The notes under the pieces: model-generated
Told to the model about the DNA's origin: nothing
Seen by the model: only the letters and a program-made list of their open reading frames with translations
The model's database searches: none
From: Paracoccaceae bacterium
GTDB lineage: Bacteria > Pseudomonadota > Alphaproteobacteria > Rhodobacterales > Rhodobacteraceae
Reading direction: 5' to 3'
DNA: 46,320 bases
NCBI GenBank assembly: GCA_023383015.1
Contig: JAHDXW010000031.1
Span: forward strand, 1 to 46,320
Shown: in pieces, positions 36,785 through 44,836 of the stretch
Layout of the letters: each line of letters starts with the position of its first letter
Numbering within the stretch: the stretch's first letter is position 1
Program-made: the position numbers and the translations under genes

Positions 36785-38092
36785 ATGCCTGCGTTCCTGT
36801 CCACGTCCGAGCCCGGCTTCGAGCGCGCATTCGCCGCGCTTCTCGGCCAGAAGCGCGAAGCGGCGGCCGATGTCGAGGCCGAGGTTGCCGGCATCATCGC
36901 CGATGTCCGCGCCCGCGGCGACGCGGCGGTGATCGCCTGCACCGAGCGCTTCGACCGGCTGCGGCTGACACCCGCGACGCTGGCCGTGGCCGAGGCCGAG
37001 ATCGACGCCGCGGTGGCGGCGGTCGACCGCGCCGACCGCGCCGCGCTGGAACTCGCCGCCGAACGCATCCGCGCCTTCCACGTCCGCCAGATGCCCGCCG
37101 ATGCCTTCTGGACCGACCCGGAGGGTGCCAGTCTTGGCTGGCGCTTCACGCCGGTCGCCGCGGCAGGCCTTTACGTGCCCGGCGGGCTGGCCGCCTATCC
37201 GTCCTCGGTGCTGATGAACGCCATCCCCGCCCGCGTCGCCGGGGTGGAGCGGCTGGAGATGGCCGTGCCCGCGCCGGAGGGGCGGATCAACCCGCTGGTG
37301 CTGCTTGCCGCGCGGCTGGCCGGGGTGTCGCGGGTGTGGCGGATCGGCGGGGCGCAGGCGGTGGCCGCGCTGGCGTGGGGAACCGCGACGATTCCGCCGG
37401 TCGACAAGATCGTCGGCCCCGGCAACGCCTGGGTGGCGGCGGCCAAGCGGCAGGTGTTCGGCCGCGTCGGCATCGACATGATCGCCGGCCCCTCCGAGAT
37501 CCTCGTCATTGCCGATCCCGGCAACGATCCCGACTGGGTGGCGCTGGACCTGCTGGCCCAGGCCGAGCACGACGCCAGCGCGCAGGCGATGCTGATCACC
37601 GCCGATGCCGCCTTCGGCCGGGCGGTGGCGGCGGCGGTGGCGGCGCGGCTGGTCACGCTCGACCGGCGAGCGATCGCGGCGGCAAGCTGGCAGGCGCATG
37701 GCGCGGTGATCGTGGTGCGCGACTTTGCCGAGGCGGCCGCGCTTGCCGACCGGATCGCGCCGGAGCATCTGGAGCTGCTCGTCGCCGACCCCGAGGCGCT
37801 GGCCGCCCGCGTCCGCCATGCCGGGGCGATCTTCCTCGGCCCCTGGACCCCCGAGGCGATCGGCGACTATGTCGGCGGCCCGAACCATGTGCTGCCGACG
37901 GCGCGCTCGGCCCGCTTTTCCTCGGGGCTGTCGGTGTCGGACTTCCTCAAGCGCACGACGATCGCCCGGATGACGCCGGCGGCGATGGCCGCGATCGGCC
38001 CGGCGGCTGCCCGGCTGGCCGCCGCGGAGGGACTGCAGGCGCACGGGCTGAGCGTGCAGGCCCGGCTTGACCGGCTGGAGGGCGGCGGCTGA
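36785..38092 (+). CDS. hisD: Histidinol dehydrogenase
   Basis: Catalyses the last two steps of histidine synthesis, histidinol to histidine, with NAD+ and zinc. The 435-residue protein has the catalytic pair Glu327-His328 in [11 protein letters not shown], zinc-site segments [10 protein letters not shown] and [10 protein letters not shown], and the NAD region [20 protein letters not shown] 36785 follows GGGAGG at the expected spacing and gives [20 protein letters not shown], the family start. The downstream genes overlap in series. Confidence 0.97.
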   Translation: MPAFLSTSEPGFERAFAALLGQKREAAADVEAEVAGIIADVRARGDAAVIACTERFDRLRLTPATLAVAEAEIDAAVAAVDRADRAALELAAERIRAFHVRQMPADAFWTDPEGASLGWRFTPVAAAGLYVPGGLAAYPSSVLMNAIPARVAGVERLEMAVPAPEGRINPLVLLAARLAGVSRVWRIGGAQAVAALAWGTATIPPVDKIVGPGNAWVAAAKRQVFGRVGIDMIAGPSEILVIADPGNDPDWVALDLLAQAEHDASAQAMLITADAAFGRAVAAAVAARLVTLDRRAIAAASWQAHGAVIVVRDFAEAAALADRIAPEHLELLVADPEALAARVRHAGAIFLGPWTPEAIGDYVGGPNHVLPTARSARFSSGLSVSDFLKRTTIARMTPAAMAAIGPAAARLAAAEGLQAHGLSVQARLDRLEGGG

Positions 38093-38538
38093 TGACGCAT
38101 GTCCTTGCACCGGTGCCGGCGCTGCACCTGCCCGCGGCGGCGGCGGCCTTCGCGCGGGCGGGGCGGGTAGCCTTCGGCTCGAACGCCTGGGAGTTCTGGC
38201 GCCGGCAGCCGGCGGAGCGGACGGCGGTCTGGGTGGTCGCCTCGTCGGCCGGCTTTCCCGCCGCCGGACTGCCGGGGATCGACCCCGGCAAGGTGATCTT
38301 CCGCGGCCGGCTGGCCGGCGTCGTCGCGGCGGTGCGCGGCCGCCACCCCGACCCCGCGCTGCGCCCCGACAGCACCGGCAGCGACGAACCCTGGGCGATG
38401 TTCTTCGAACTCGATGCGCTGGAGCGGCTGGCGCGGCCGCGGCCGGTGATCGGCCTCGTGACCGTGCAGGGCGTGCGCCTTTCGCGCGTGCCACAGGGGC
38501 CCATCGCCATCCGCGACCCCGCGGAGGCGCCGGCATGA
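38092..38538 (+). CDS. Hypothetical protein between hisD and UPF0262 gene
   Basis: This 148-residue soluble protein is of unrecognised family. VAFGSNAWEFWRRQPAERTA, VWVVASSAGFPAAGLPGIDP and WAMFFELDALERLARPRPVI are its most distinctive parts; the alternation of strands around VIFRGRLAGVV suggests a small beta-rich domain, perhaps EVE/PUA-like, but that is only an impression. ATG 38092 overlaps the hisD stop (TGATG) and its stop overlaps the next ATG, so it is clearly part of the operon. Confidence 0.75.
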   Translation: MTHVLAPVPALHLPAAAAAFARAGRVAFGSNAWEFWRRQPAERTAVWVVASSAGFPAAGLPGIDPGKVIFRGRLAGVVAAVRGRHPDPALRPDSTGSDEPWAMFFELDALERLARPRPVIGLVTVQGVRLSRVPQGPIAIRDPAEAPA

Positions 38539-39014
38539 CCCGCATCTCGGCCATCGCCATCGACGACGCCGGTCTGCCCGCGCCCTCGCCCGAGATGGAG
38601 CAGGAGCGGCGGGTGGCCGTCTACGACCTGCTCGAGGACAACCGCTTCGCCCTGCCGCCGCGGGAGGGGCGGGCGGTGCCAGGCGGACCCTACCGGCTGG
38701 GCCTTGCCGTCCGCGAGGGCCGGCTGGTCTTCGAGCTTGCCAGCGAGGGGGGCGAGATGGTGGCCGCCTTCCACCTCTCGCTCGGGCCGTTCCGCCAGGC
38801 TGTGAAGGACTACCACCAGATCTGCGCCAGCTACTTCGATGCCGTCAGGCGGCTGCCGCCGTCGCAGATCGAGGCCATCGACATGGCCCGGCGCGGCATC
38901 CACAACGAGGGCGCGCGGGTGCTGATCGAGCGGCTGGACGGCAAGGCCGAGATCGACATCGACACCGCCCGCCGCCTGTTCACGCTGATCTGCGTGCTCC
39001 AGAGCGGGGGATGA
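38535..39014 (+). CDS. UPF0262 family protein
   Basis: This 159-residue protein matches the alphaproteobacterial UPF0262 family: EMEQERRVAVYDLLEDNRFA, the mid segment FHLSLGPFRQAVKDYHQICA and the ending IDMARRGIHNEGARVLIERL. The function is unknown. It normally lies between hisD and a low-Mr phosphatase gene in Rhodobacterales and Rhizobiales, as here. Start ATG 38535 is within an ATGA overlap. Confidence 0.92.
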   Translation: MTRISAIAIDDAGLPAPSPEMEQERRVAVYDLLEDNRFALPPREGRAVPGGPYRLGLAVREGRLVFELASEGGEMVAAFHLSLGPFRQAVKDYHQICASYFDAVRRLPPSQIEAIDMARRGIHNEGARVLIERLDGKAEIDIDTARRLFTLICVLQSGG

Positions 39015-39015
39015 T

Positions 39016-39492
39016 GTGGAGCGCCCCTTCCCCCGCTCGGTGCTGTTCTGCTGCGATCACAACTCGGTCCGCTCGCCGATGGCCGAGGGGATGATGAAGC
39101 GCTTCTACGGCCAGCGCGCCTATGTCCAGTCGGCCGGCGTGCGCAACGACCACGAGATCGACGGCTTTGCGGTCGCGGTCTGCCGCGAGCTCGGCGTCGA
39201 GCTGGAGCGCCACCGCGCCCGCACCTTCGAGGAGATGCAGGAATGGGGCGACGACCTCGGCCAGTTCGACCTGATCGTGGCCCTGACGCCGGCGAGCCAG
39301 CGGGTGGCGCTGGAGCTGACGCGCTACTACCATCTCGAGGTCGAGTACTGGCCGATCCTCGATCCGACGGGCCTTGGCGAGGGGCGGGAGGCCAAGCTGG
39401 CCGCCTATCGCCAGGCCCGCGACCAGATCCGCGACCGGCTGCTGGCGCGCTTCGGCCCGCCGACCGACAAGGCAGAGGGGGAAGGCACATGA
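39016..39492 (+). CDS. Low-molecular-weight protein tyrosine phosphatase-like
   Basis: This 158-residue protein has the CX5R phosphate loop, Cys13 to Arg19 in CDHNSVRSP, near the N-terminus and a DPTG acid loop (WPILDPTGLGEG), the layout of low-Mr tyrosine phosphatases and related arsenate reductases. Arsenate reductases need extra Cys pairs, which I do not see, so phosphatase is likelier. It starts at GTG 39016, two bases after the UPF0262 stop, and overlaps the next gene by ATGA. Confidence 0.9.
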   Translation: MERPFPRSVLFCCDHNSVRSPMAEGMMKRFYGQRAYVQSAGVRNDHEIDGFAVAVCRELGVELERHRARTFEEMQEWGDDLGQFDLIVALTPASQRVALELTRYYHLEVEYWPILDPTGLGEGREAKLAAYRQARDQIRDRLLARFGPPTDKAEGEGT

Positions 39493-39884
39493 GCCGCGAC
39501 GTCATCGAACGCTACTTCGACGCCTTCAACCGGGGCGACATCCCCGGTATGCTGGCCGAGGTGGCGGCCGACGTGGAGCACCACGTCAACCAGGGGCCGG
39601 TGCGCCACGGCCGCATCGCCTTCGCCGAGTTCCTCGCCCACATGGCGCACTGCTACCGCGAGCGGCTGGGCGACCTCGTGATCCTGGCCGCCGCCGACGG
39701 CAGCCGCGCGGCCGCCGAATACGTCGTGCACGGCGAGTACATGGCCGCCGACCCCGGCCATCCGCCGGCGCGCGGCCAGCGCTACGTGCTGCCCGCCGGC
39801 AGCTTCTTTGCGCTGCGCCACGGGCGGATCACGCGCGTGACCACCTACTACAACGTCGCCGACTGGCGGCGGCAGGTGGCATGA
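39489..39884 (+). CDS. NTF2-like / ketosteroid-isomerase-fold protein
   Basis: This 131-residue protein has the SnoaL/KSI-type start MSRDVIERYFDAFNRGDIPG and core strands AAEYVVHGEYMAADPG and YVLPAGSFFALRHGRITRV. Such domains bind small hydrophobic or ring compounds and can be isomerases, hydratases or binding subunits; no catalytic identity can be given. Its reading frame overlaps the genes on either side by 4 bases, and with the next two genes it forms an insert ahead of infA. Confidence 0.82.
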   Translation: MSRDVIERYFDAFNRGDIPGMLAEVAADVEHHVNQGPVRHGRIAFAEFLAHMAHCYRERLGDLVILAAADGSRAAAEYVVHGEYMAADPGHPPARGQRYVLPAGSFFALRHGRITRVTTYYNVADWRRQVA

Positions 39885-40468
39885 CGCTCGCGGTCGAGGT
39901 GCTGTCGGGCGCCCGGCTGGAGGCGCATCTGGACGACGTCGCGGCGCTGCGCATCGCCGTCTTTCGTGCCTTTCCCTACCTCTACGACGGCGACATGGAC
40001 TACGAGCGGCGCTATCTGTCGGTCTACCGCGACAGCCCCGGGGCGATCCTTGTCGGCGCCTTCGAGGGGGCGCGGCTGGTCGGCGCGGCGACCGGAACGC
40101 CGATGGAGGACCACGCCGCCGAGTTCGCCGCCGCCTTCGCGCCCACCGGCCTCGACCTCAACGACATCTTCTACTGTGCGGAGTCGGTGCTGCTGGCGGG
40201 CTACCGCGGCCGCGGCATCGGCCACCGCTTCTTCGACCTGCGCGAGGCCCATGCCCGCGCCCTCGGCCGCCAGCATGTCGCCTTCTGCGCCGTGATCCGC
40301 CCGCCCGACCACCCCGCCCGGCCGGCGGGCTACCGTGCGCTCGACGGCTTCTGGCGCGGGCGGGGCTACGCGCCGCTGCCGGGTGTGCTGGCCCGCTTCT
40401 CCTGGCGGGACGTGGGTGCGGCGGCCGAGACCGAGAAGGCGCTGCAGTTCTGGATCCGGAGGCTCTGA
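39881..40468 (+). CDS. GNAT-family N-acetyltransferase
   Basis: This 195-residue acetyl-CoA-dependent acyltransferase has the pyrophosphate-binding loop GYRGRGIGHRFFDLREAHAR (about residues 106-125), typical motif A of GNAT proteins. The start MTLAVEVLSGARLEAHLDDV is followed by ALRIAVFRAFPYLYDGD, common in GNATs paired with carbon-nitrogen hydrolases. Its stop overlaps the hydrolase start (TGATG), and fusions of the two domains are known, so they probably act together. The substrate is unknown. Confidence 0.87.
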   Translation: MTLAVEVLSGARLEAHLDDVAALRIAVFRAFPYLYDGDMDYERRYLSVYRDSPGAILVGAFEGARLVGAATGTPMEDHAAEFAAAFAPTGLDLNDIFYCAESVLLAGYRGRGIGHRFFDLREAHARALGRQHVAFCAVIRPPDHPARPAGYRALDGFWRGRGYAPLPGVLARFSWRDVGAAAETEKALQFWIRRL

Positions 40469-41367
40469 TGCGCGTCGCCGCCGCCGCCTATCCGCTCGAC
40501 TGGCACGACGGCCTTGCTTCCTACGCCGCCAAGCTCGACCGCTGGGTGGCGGATGCGGCGGGGCAGGGGGCGCAGCTTCTGGTCTTTCCCGAATACGGAA
40601 TGATGGAGCTGGCAAGCCTTGGCGGGGCGGCGGTGGCCGCCGACCTCGAGGCCGGGCTGGCGGAGGCCGCCCGCCACCGGCCGGCGGCCGACGCGCTGAT
40701 GGGCGCGCTTGCGGTGCGCCACGGGGTGACGATCCTCGGCCCCTCCGGGCCGGTGTGGGAGGGGGGCGCGCGGCGGCCGGTCAACCGCGCCACGCTGCAC
40801 GGTCCGGCCGGCACCCTCGGCCATCAGGACAAGCAGATCATGACCCGCTTCGAGCGCGAGGCCTGGGACGTGGTTCCCGGCGGGCCGCTGGGCGTCTTCG
40901 CCGCCGGACCCCTGCGGCTGGGCGTGACGATCTGCTATGACGCCGAATTCCCGCTGCTTTCCCGCGCTCTGGTCGAGGCGGGTGCGGAGCTGCTGCTGGT
41001 GCCCTCCTGCACCGAGACACAGGCGGGATACACGCGGGTGCGCGTCGGTGCGATGGCGCGGGCGCTGGAGAACCAGTGCGTGGCCGTGCATTCCCCGCTG
41101 GTCGGAACCAGCCCCTGGTGCCCGCCGGTCGATGTCGGCCGCGGCGCGGCGGCACTGTACGGCCCGCCCGACAGGGGCTTTCCCGAGACCGGAATCCTGG
41201 CCGCGACCCCGCCCGACACTCCCGGCTGGGCGGTGGCCGAGGTCGACCCCGAGGCGATTCGCAGGGTCCGCGCGGACGGCACGGTGCTGAACCACCGCCA
41301 CTGGCCCGAGCAGGCCGAACGGCTGCGAATCGCCCCCGCGGCGCCCCTCGGGAGAGATTCGCCTTGA
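40468..41367 (+). CDS. Carbon-nitrogen hydrolase (nitrilase superfamily)
   Basis: This 299-residue amidase of the nitrilase superfamily has the complete catalytic triad: Glu42 (VFPEYG), Lys122 (HQDKQIMTRFE) and Cys156 (VTICYDAEFP). Subfamily and substrate cannot be assigned, though similar genes with a GNAT neighbour are widely annotated as predicted amidohydrolases. It is cytoplasmic, with no signal peptide. The 69 bases after its stop precede infA and include TTGAAA at 41364 that may be part of a promoter, but a convincing -10 is lacking. Confidence 0.9.
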   Translation: MRVAAAAYPLDWHDGLASYAAKLDRWVADAAGQGAQLLVFPEYGMMELASLGGAAVAADLEAGLAEAARHRPAADALMGALAVRHGVTILGPSGPVWEGGARRPVNRATLHGPAGTLGHQDKQIMTRFEREAWDVVPGGPLGVFAAGPLRLGVTICYDAEFPLLSRALVEAGAELLLVPSCTETQAGYTRVRVGAMARALENQCVAVHSPLVGTSPWCPPVDVGRGAAALYGPPDRGFPETGILAATPPDTPGWAVAEVDPEAIRRVRADGTVLNHRHWPEQAERLRIAPAAPLGRDSP

Positions 41368-41436
41368 AAATCCGGCCGGCCGGGCGCATTTGTCGGGCGC
41401 CCGCGCAACGGCGGGCGCAGCGAGGACCGATCGACC

Positions 41437-41655
41437 ATGGCCAAGGAAGAAGTGCTCGAATTCCCCGGCGTCGTGAAGGAACTCCTGCCGAACGCGACGT
41501 TCAGGGTCGAGCTCGACAACGGCCATTCGATCATCGCGCACACGGCGGGAAAGATGCGCAAGAACCGCATCCGCGTTCTGGCCGGCGACCGCGTGCAGGT
41601 TGAGATGACGCCCTACGACCTGTCGAAGGGGCGGATCAACTACCGCTACAAGTGA
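41437..41655 (+). CDS. infA: Translation initiation factor IF-1
   Basis: This 72-residue single S1/OB-fold protein binds the 30S A site during initiation. [20 protein letters not shown], the central [20 protein letters not shown] and the ending [12 protein letters not shown] are characteristic of alphaproteobacterial IF-1. GCGAGGAC lies upstream of the ATG. The maf GTG overlaps its stop. Confidence 0.98.
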   Translation: MAKEEVLEFPGVVKELLPNATFRVELDNGHSIIAHTAGKMRKNRIRVLAGDRVQVEMTPYDLSKGRINYRYK

Positions 41656-42263
41656 CCGGCTCTGCCGGCGGACGGCCGCCCCTGATCCTGGCCTCGGCCA
41701 GCCCGCGCCGGCTGACGCTGCTGGCGCAGATCGGCATCATCCCAGACGCCGTGCGGCCCGCCGAGGTCGACGAGGCGCCCCGCGGCGACGAGCCGCCGCG
41801 CGCCTATGCGCTGCGCGTGGCCCGCGCCAAGGCTGCGGCCGCGGCCGACCCCGGTGCGGTGGTGCTGGCCGCCGACACCGCGGTGGCGGTCGGCCGGCGC
41901 ATCCTGGGCAAGCCGGCCGATGCGGCCGAGGCCGCCGCGTTCCTGCGGCTGATGTCGGGCCGGCGGCACCGCGTGGTGACCGCGGTGGCGGTGCTGGCCG
42001 GCGGCCGGCTGCGGTCGCGCGCGGTTGACAGCACGGTGCGGATGAAGCGGCTGTCGGAGGACGACGTGGCCGGCTACGTCGCCTCGGGCGAGTGGCGGGG
42101 CAAGGCCGGGGGCTATGCCATCCAGGGTCTGGCGGGCGCGTTCATCCCCTGGACGCAGGGGTCGTTCCCGGCCATCGTCGGGCTTCCGCTTGCCGAGACG
42201 CTGGCCCTGCTGGAGGCGGCGGGCTGGCGGCGCGCCACGGGCCCGCGGGAGGGCGGTGCATGA
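41652..42263 (+). CDS. maf: Maf-like nucleoside triphosphate pyrophosphatase
   Basis: This 203-residue Maf family protein hydrolyses dTTP/UTP or modified nucleotides to monophosphates. [19 protein letters not shown] is the family N-terminus, with [20 protein letters not shown] and the signature segment [20 protein letters not shown] following. A house-cleaning role is known for the family. It starts at GTG 41652 (GTGA overlap with infA) and is coupled to the RNase gene. Confidence 0.94.
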   Translation: MTGSAGGRPPLILASASPRRLTLLAQIGIIPDAVRPAEVDEAPRGDEPPRAYALRVARAKAAAAADPGAVVLAADTAVAVGRRILGKPADAAEAAAFLRLMSGRRHRVVTAVAVLAGGRLRSRAVDSTVRMKRLSEDDVAGYVASGEWRGKAGGYAIQGLAGAFIPWTQGSFPAIVGLPLAETLALLEAAGWRRATGPREGGA

Positions 42264-43318
42264 AGGGCACGGTCGTCGCGCTCGACCATCTGCTCGGCCG
42301 GCCGGCGGCGGCGCTGGTGCACGACGGCCGGCTGGAGGATTTCTTCATCGACCCGCCGGCCGACGCCGCACCGCAGGCCGGCGCCATCTTCCGTGCCCGG
42401 CCGGGCCGGCCGGTGAAGGGGCTGGGCGGGGCGTTCGTGGACCTCCCCGGGGGGGCGCGCGGATTTCTGCGCCAGACCGACGGGTTGGCCCCGGGCCGGC
42501 CGGTGCTGGTGCAGGTCTCCGGCCAGGCCGAGCCCGGCAAGGCCGTGCCGGTGACGACACGGCTGCTGTTCAAGAGCCGCTTCGCGATCCTGACGCCGGG
42601 GGCGCCGGGGCTGAACCTGTCGCGCGCGATCCGCGAGCCGGAGCTGCGCGCCCGCCTCGCCGCGCTGGCCGGAGAGGCGATGGCGGGGGCCGGTCCCGAC
42701 CTCGGGCTGGTGCTGCGCACCGCCGCCGGGGCGGTCGACGCGGGGGTGCTGGCCGATGACATCGCGGCGCTGCGGGCGGCTGCGGCGGCGGTGCTGGCCG
42801 ACTGCGAGGGCGGGCCGGAGCTGCTGCTCGACGCGCCCGGCGCCCATGAGTTCGCATGGCGCGAGTGGGCCCATCCCGCGCCCGACGCGGTGGAGGACCG
42901 CCCCGGTGCCTTCGCCGATCTCGGCGTGGAGGAGTTGCTGGATGCGGCGCTCGACCCTGCCATGGGGCTGGGCGAAGGGGCGTCGATGGTGCTGGAGCCG
43001 ACGCGGGCGCTGGTGGCCGTCGACGTCAACACCGGCGCCGACACCACCCCGGCCGCCGGGATGAAGGCCAACACCGCCGCCGCCCGTGCCCTGCCGCGGG
43101 CGCTGCGCGTCCGCGGGTTGGGCGGGCAGGTGACGGTGGATTTCGCGCCGATGCCGCGGCGCGACCGCGGCGTGCTCGAGCAGGTCATGAAGGCCGCCTT
43201 CCGCGACATGGGCGAGGAGGTGACGCTGGCCGGCTGGACACCGCTCGGCCACTACGAGCTGACCCGCCGCCGCGACCGGCTGCCGCTGGCCGAGGCGCTG
43301 CGGGGGTGGCCGGGATGA
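42260..43318 (+). CDS. Short ribonuclease E/G family protein
   Basis: This is a 352-residue endoribonuclease of the RNase E/G family. A reduced S1-like segment ([20 protein letters not shown]) precedes the DNase-I-like catalytic part, with metal-binding Asp255 in [10 protein letters not shown] and Asp294 in [13 protein letters not shown]. It lacks the zinc-link CPxC and the extended N-terminal domain of classical RNase G (about 490 residues), as do other Rhodobacterales copies placed after maf. It is probably an RNA-processing enzyme. ATG 42260 overlaps the maf stop. Confidence 0.88.
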   Translation: MKGTVVALDHLLGRPAAALVHDGRLEDFFIDPPADAAPQAGAIFRARPGRPVKGLGGAFVDLPGGARGFLRQTDGLAPGRPVLVQVSGQAEPGKAVPVTTRLLFKSRFAILTPGAPGLNLSRAIREPELRARLAALAGEAMAGAGPDLGLVLRTAAGAVDAGVLADDIAALRAAAAAVLADCEGGPELLLDAPGAHEFAWREWAHPAPDAVEDRPGAFADLGVEELLDAALDPAMGLGEGASMVLEPTRALVAVDVNTGADTTPAAGMKANTAAARALPRALRVRGLGGQVTVDFAPMPRRDRGVLEQVMKAAFRDMGEEVTLAGWTPLGHYELTRRRDRLPLAEALRGWPG

Positions 43319-43521
43319 GCCGGCCCTGCCCGGTCTGCGGCCGGCCGGCCGAGGCGCGCTTCCGCCCGTTCTGCTCGCGCCGCTGCGCCGATGTCGACCT
43401 CGGCCGCTGGCTGACCGGCCGCTACGCCATCCCCGCCGCGCTGGAGGAGGAGGGCGCGGTGCCGTCGGCACCCCCCGGCCCGGCCGCTGCCGGTGGGCCC
43501 GGCGGCCGGGAGGAAGGATGA
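43315..43521 (+). CDS. yacG: YacG zinc protein (DNA gyrase inhibitor family)
   Basis: This 68-residue protein has the YacG zinc site CPVCG then FCSRRCADVDLGRWLTGRY. In E. coli YacG binds GyrB and inhibits gyrase. Here a Pro/Ala/Gly-rich tail of about 25 residues follows, longer than the core needs. ATG 43315 overlaps the RNase stop (ATGA). The 76 bases after it, before the nuclease gene, are GC-rich without a recognisable feature. Confidence 0.9.
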   Translation: MSRPCPVCGRPAEARFRPFCSRRCADVDLGRWLTGRYAIPAALEEEGAVPSAPPGPAAAGGPGGREEG

Positions 43522-43597
43522 GCGGGAAGGCGGCCGGCACGCGGCCGCGGGGCGGGGGGCGCGGCGCCCGCCTGCCCGCGCGGGCGGGGCCGCCGCG

Positions 43598-44833
43598 ATG
43601 AGCCGCAGCTTCCGCTTCGTGCATGCCGCCGACCTGCACCTCGGCAGCCAGATGGCCGCGCTTGCCCTGCCCGAGCCTGCCGCCGCCCGCCGCTTCGCCG
43701 AGGCGCCGCGGGCCGCGCTGGCGGCGCTGGTGGACGCCATCGGCGCCCATGACGCGGCCTTCCTGGTGATCGCCGGCGACCTTTACGACGGCCCCTGGCG
43801 CGACGCCCGCACGGGGCTGTTCTTCAACCGCGAGATCGCCCGCCTCGGCCCCGGCTTCCCGGTCTTCCTGCTGGCAGGGAACCACGACGCCGAGAGCCGG
43901 GTGCCGGCGGCGATCCCCGCGCCGGCAAACCTCCGCCGCTTTCCCGTCGCCCGGCCGGCGAGCTTCCGGCTGGAGGAGCTCGGGGTGGCGCTGCACGGCC
44001 AGGGGTTCGCCGCCCGCGAGGAGCTGCGCAACCTCGCAGCGGGCTACCCCCCGCCCATGCCCGGCCAGTTCAACATCGGGGTGCTGCACACCGCCCTCGC
44101 CGGGCGGCCGGGGCACGAGCCCTATGCGCCCTGCACCGCGGCCGAACTGGCCGCGCGCGGCTACGACTACTGGGCGCTCGGCCATGTCCACGCCTTCGAG
44201 GTGGTGGCCGAGAAGCCGCATGTCGTCTTTCCGGGGGTGTTGCAGGGCCGGCATCCGCGCGAGACCGGGGCCAAGGGCGCCGTTCTCGTCACCGTCGAGG
44301 ACGGGCAGGTGGCGGCGCTCGAGCGGCTGGTCGTCGACGACGTGCGCTGGGAGGCGGCGGCGGTCGACCTCGCCGGGGCAGAGGACGAGGCCGAGGTCGA
44401 GGCGCGCATCGCCCGTGCGCTGCCGGCCGTCGCCGCGGCGGCCGGCGGCCGGCCGGTGGCGCTGCGGCTGCGGCTGGAGGGGATGACGCCGCTTGCCCCG
44501 CGGCTGGCGGCGCGGCGCGGCGATGTCGCCGCGACCGCCCAGGCGCTGGCCCAGCAGGCCCATCCCGACCTCTGGATCGAGTCGCTCGAGATCGCGGCCG
44601 CGGCGCCGTCGGCGCCGACGCCGGCCGACCCCGCGCTCGACCTTGCCGCGCTTGTGGCCGAAGCCGCGGCCGACCCCGTGCTGGCGGCGGAGGCCGCGGT
44701 GCTGGCGGCCGAGGTTGCCGCCCGCCTTCCCGGGGGGCTGGGCGCGGGGCAGGAGCCGCTCGGCGCCCCGCTGGCGGCGATGATCGCCGAGGCCGCGGCG
44801 CTGGCCCGCGACCGGGCCGGGCAGGGGGGCTAG
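43598..44833 (+). CDS. SbcD/YhaO-like DNA repair metallophosphoesterase
   Basis: This 411-residue calcineurin-like nuclease has all metal-binding motifs: HAADLHLGS (about residues 8-16), IAGDLYDGPW, LLAGNHD, VLHTALAG and LGHVHAF. Domain order and partner match the SbcD-like half of SbcCD or the YhaO-YhaN pair, which trims DNA ends in repair. The ATG at 43598 gives MSRSFRFVHAADLHLG. The C-terminal third is Ala-rich helix. The ATPase partner follows after 3 bases. Confidence 0.92.
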   Translation: MSRSFRFVHAADLHLGSQMAALALPEPAAARRFAEAPRAALAALVDAIGAHDAAFLVIAGDLYDGPWRDARTGLFFNREIARLGPGFPVFLLAGNHDAESRVPAAIPAPANLRRFPVARPASFRLEELGVALHGQGFAAREELRNLAAGYPPPMPGQFNIGVLHTALAGRPGHEPYAPCTAAELAARGYDYWALGHVHAFEVVAEKPHVVFPGVLQGRHPRETGAKGAVLVTVEDGQVAALERLVVDDVRWEAAAVDLAGAEDEAEVEARIARALPAVAAAAGGRPVALRLRLEGMTPLAPRLAARRGDVAATAQALAQQAHPDLWIESLEIAAAAPSAPTPADPALDLAALVAEAAADPVLAAEAAVLAAEVAARLPGGLGAGQEPLGAPLAAMIAEAAALARDRAGQGG

Positions 44834-44836
44834 CCG

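Noticed and set aside
41364-41392. Possible infA promoter TTGAAA with a 17-base spacer
   Set aside because: The -10 position reads CATTTG, a poor match, and infA may be read through from upstream genes.
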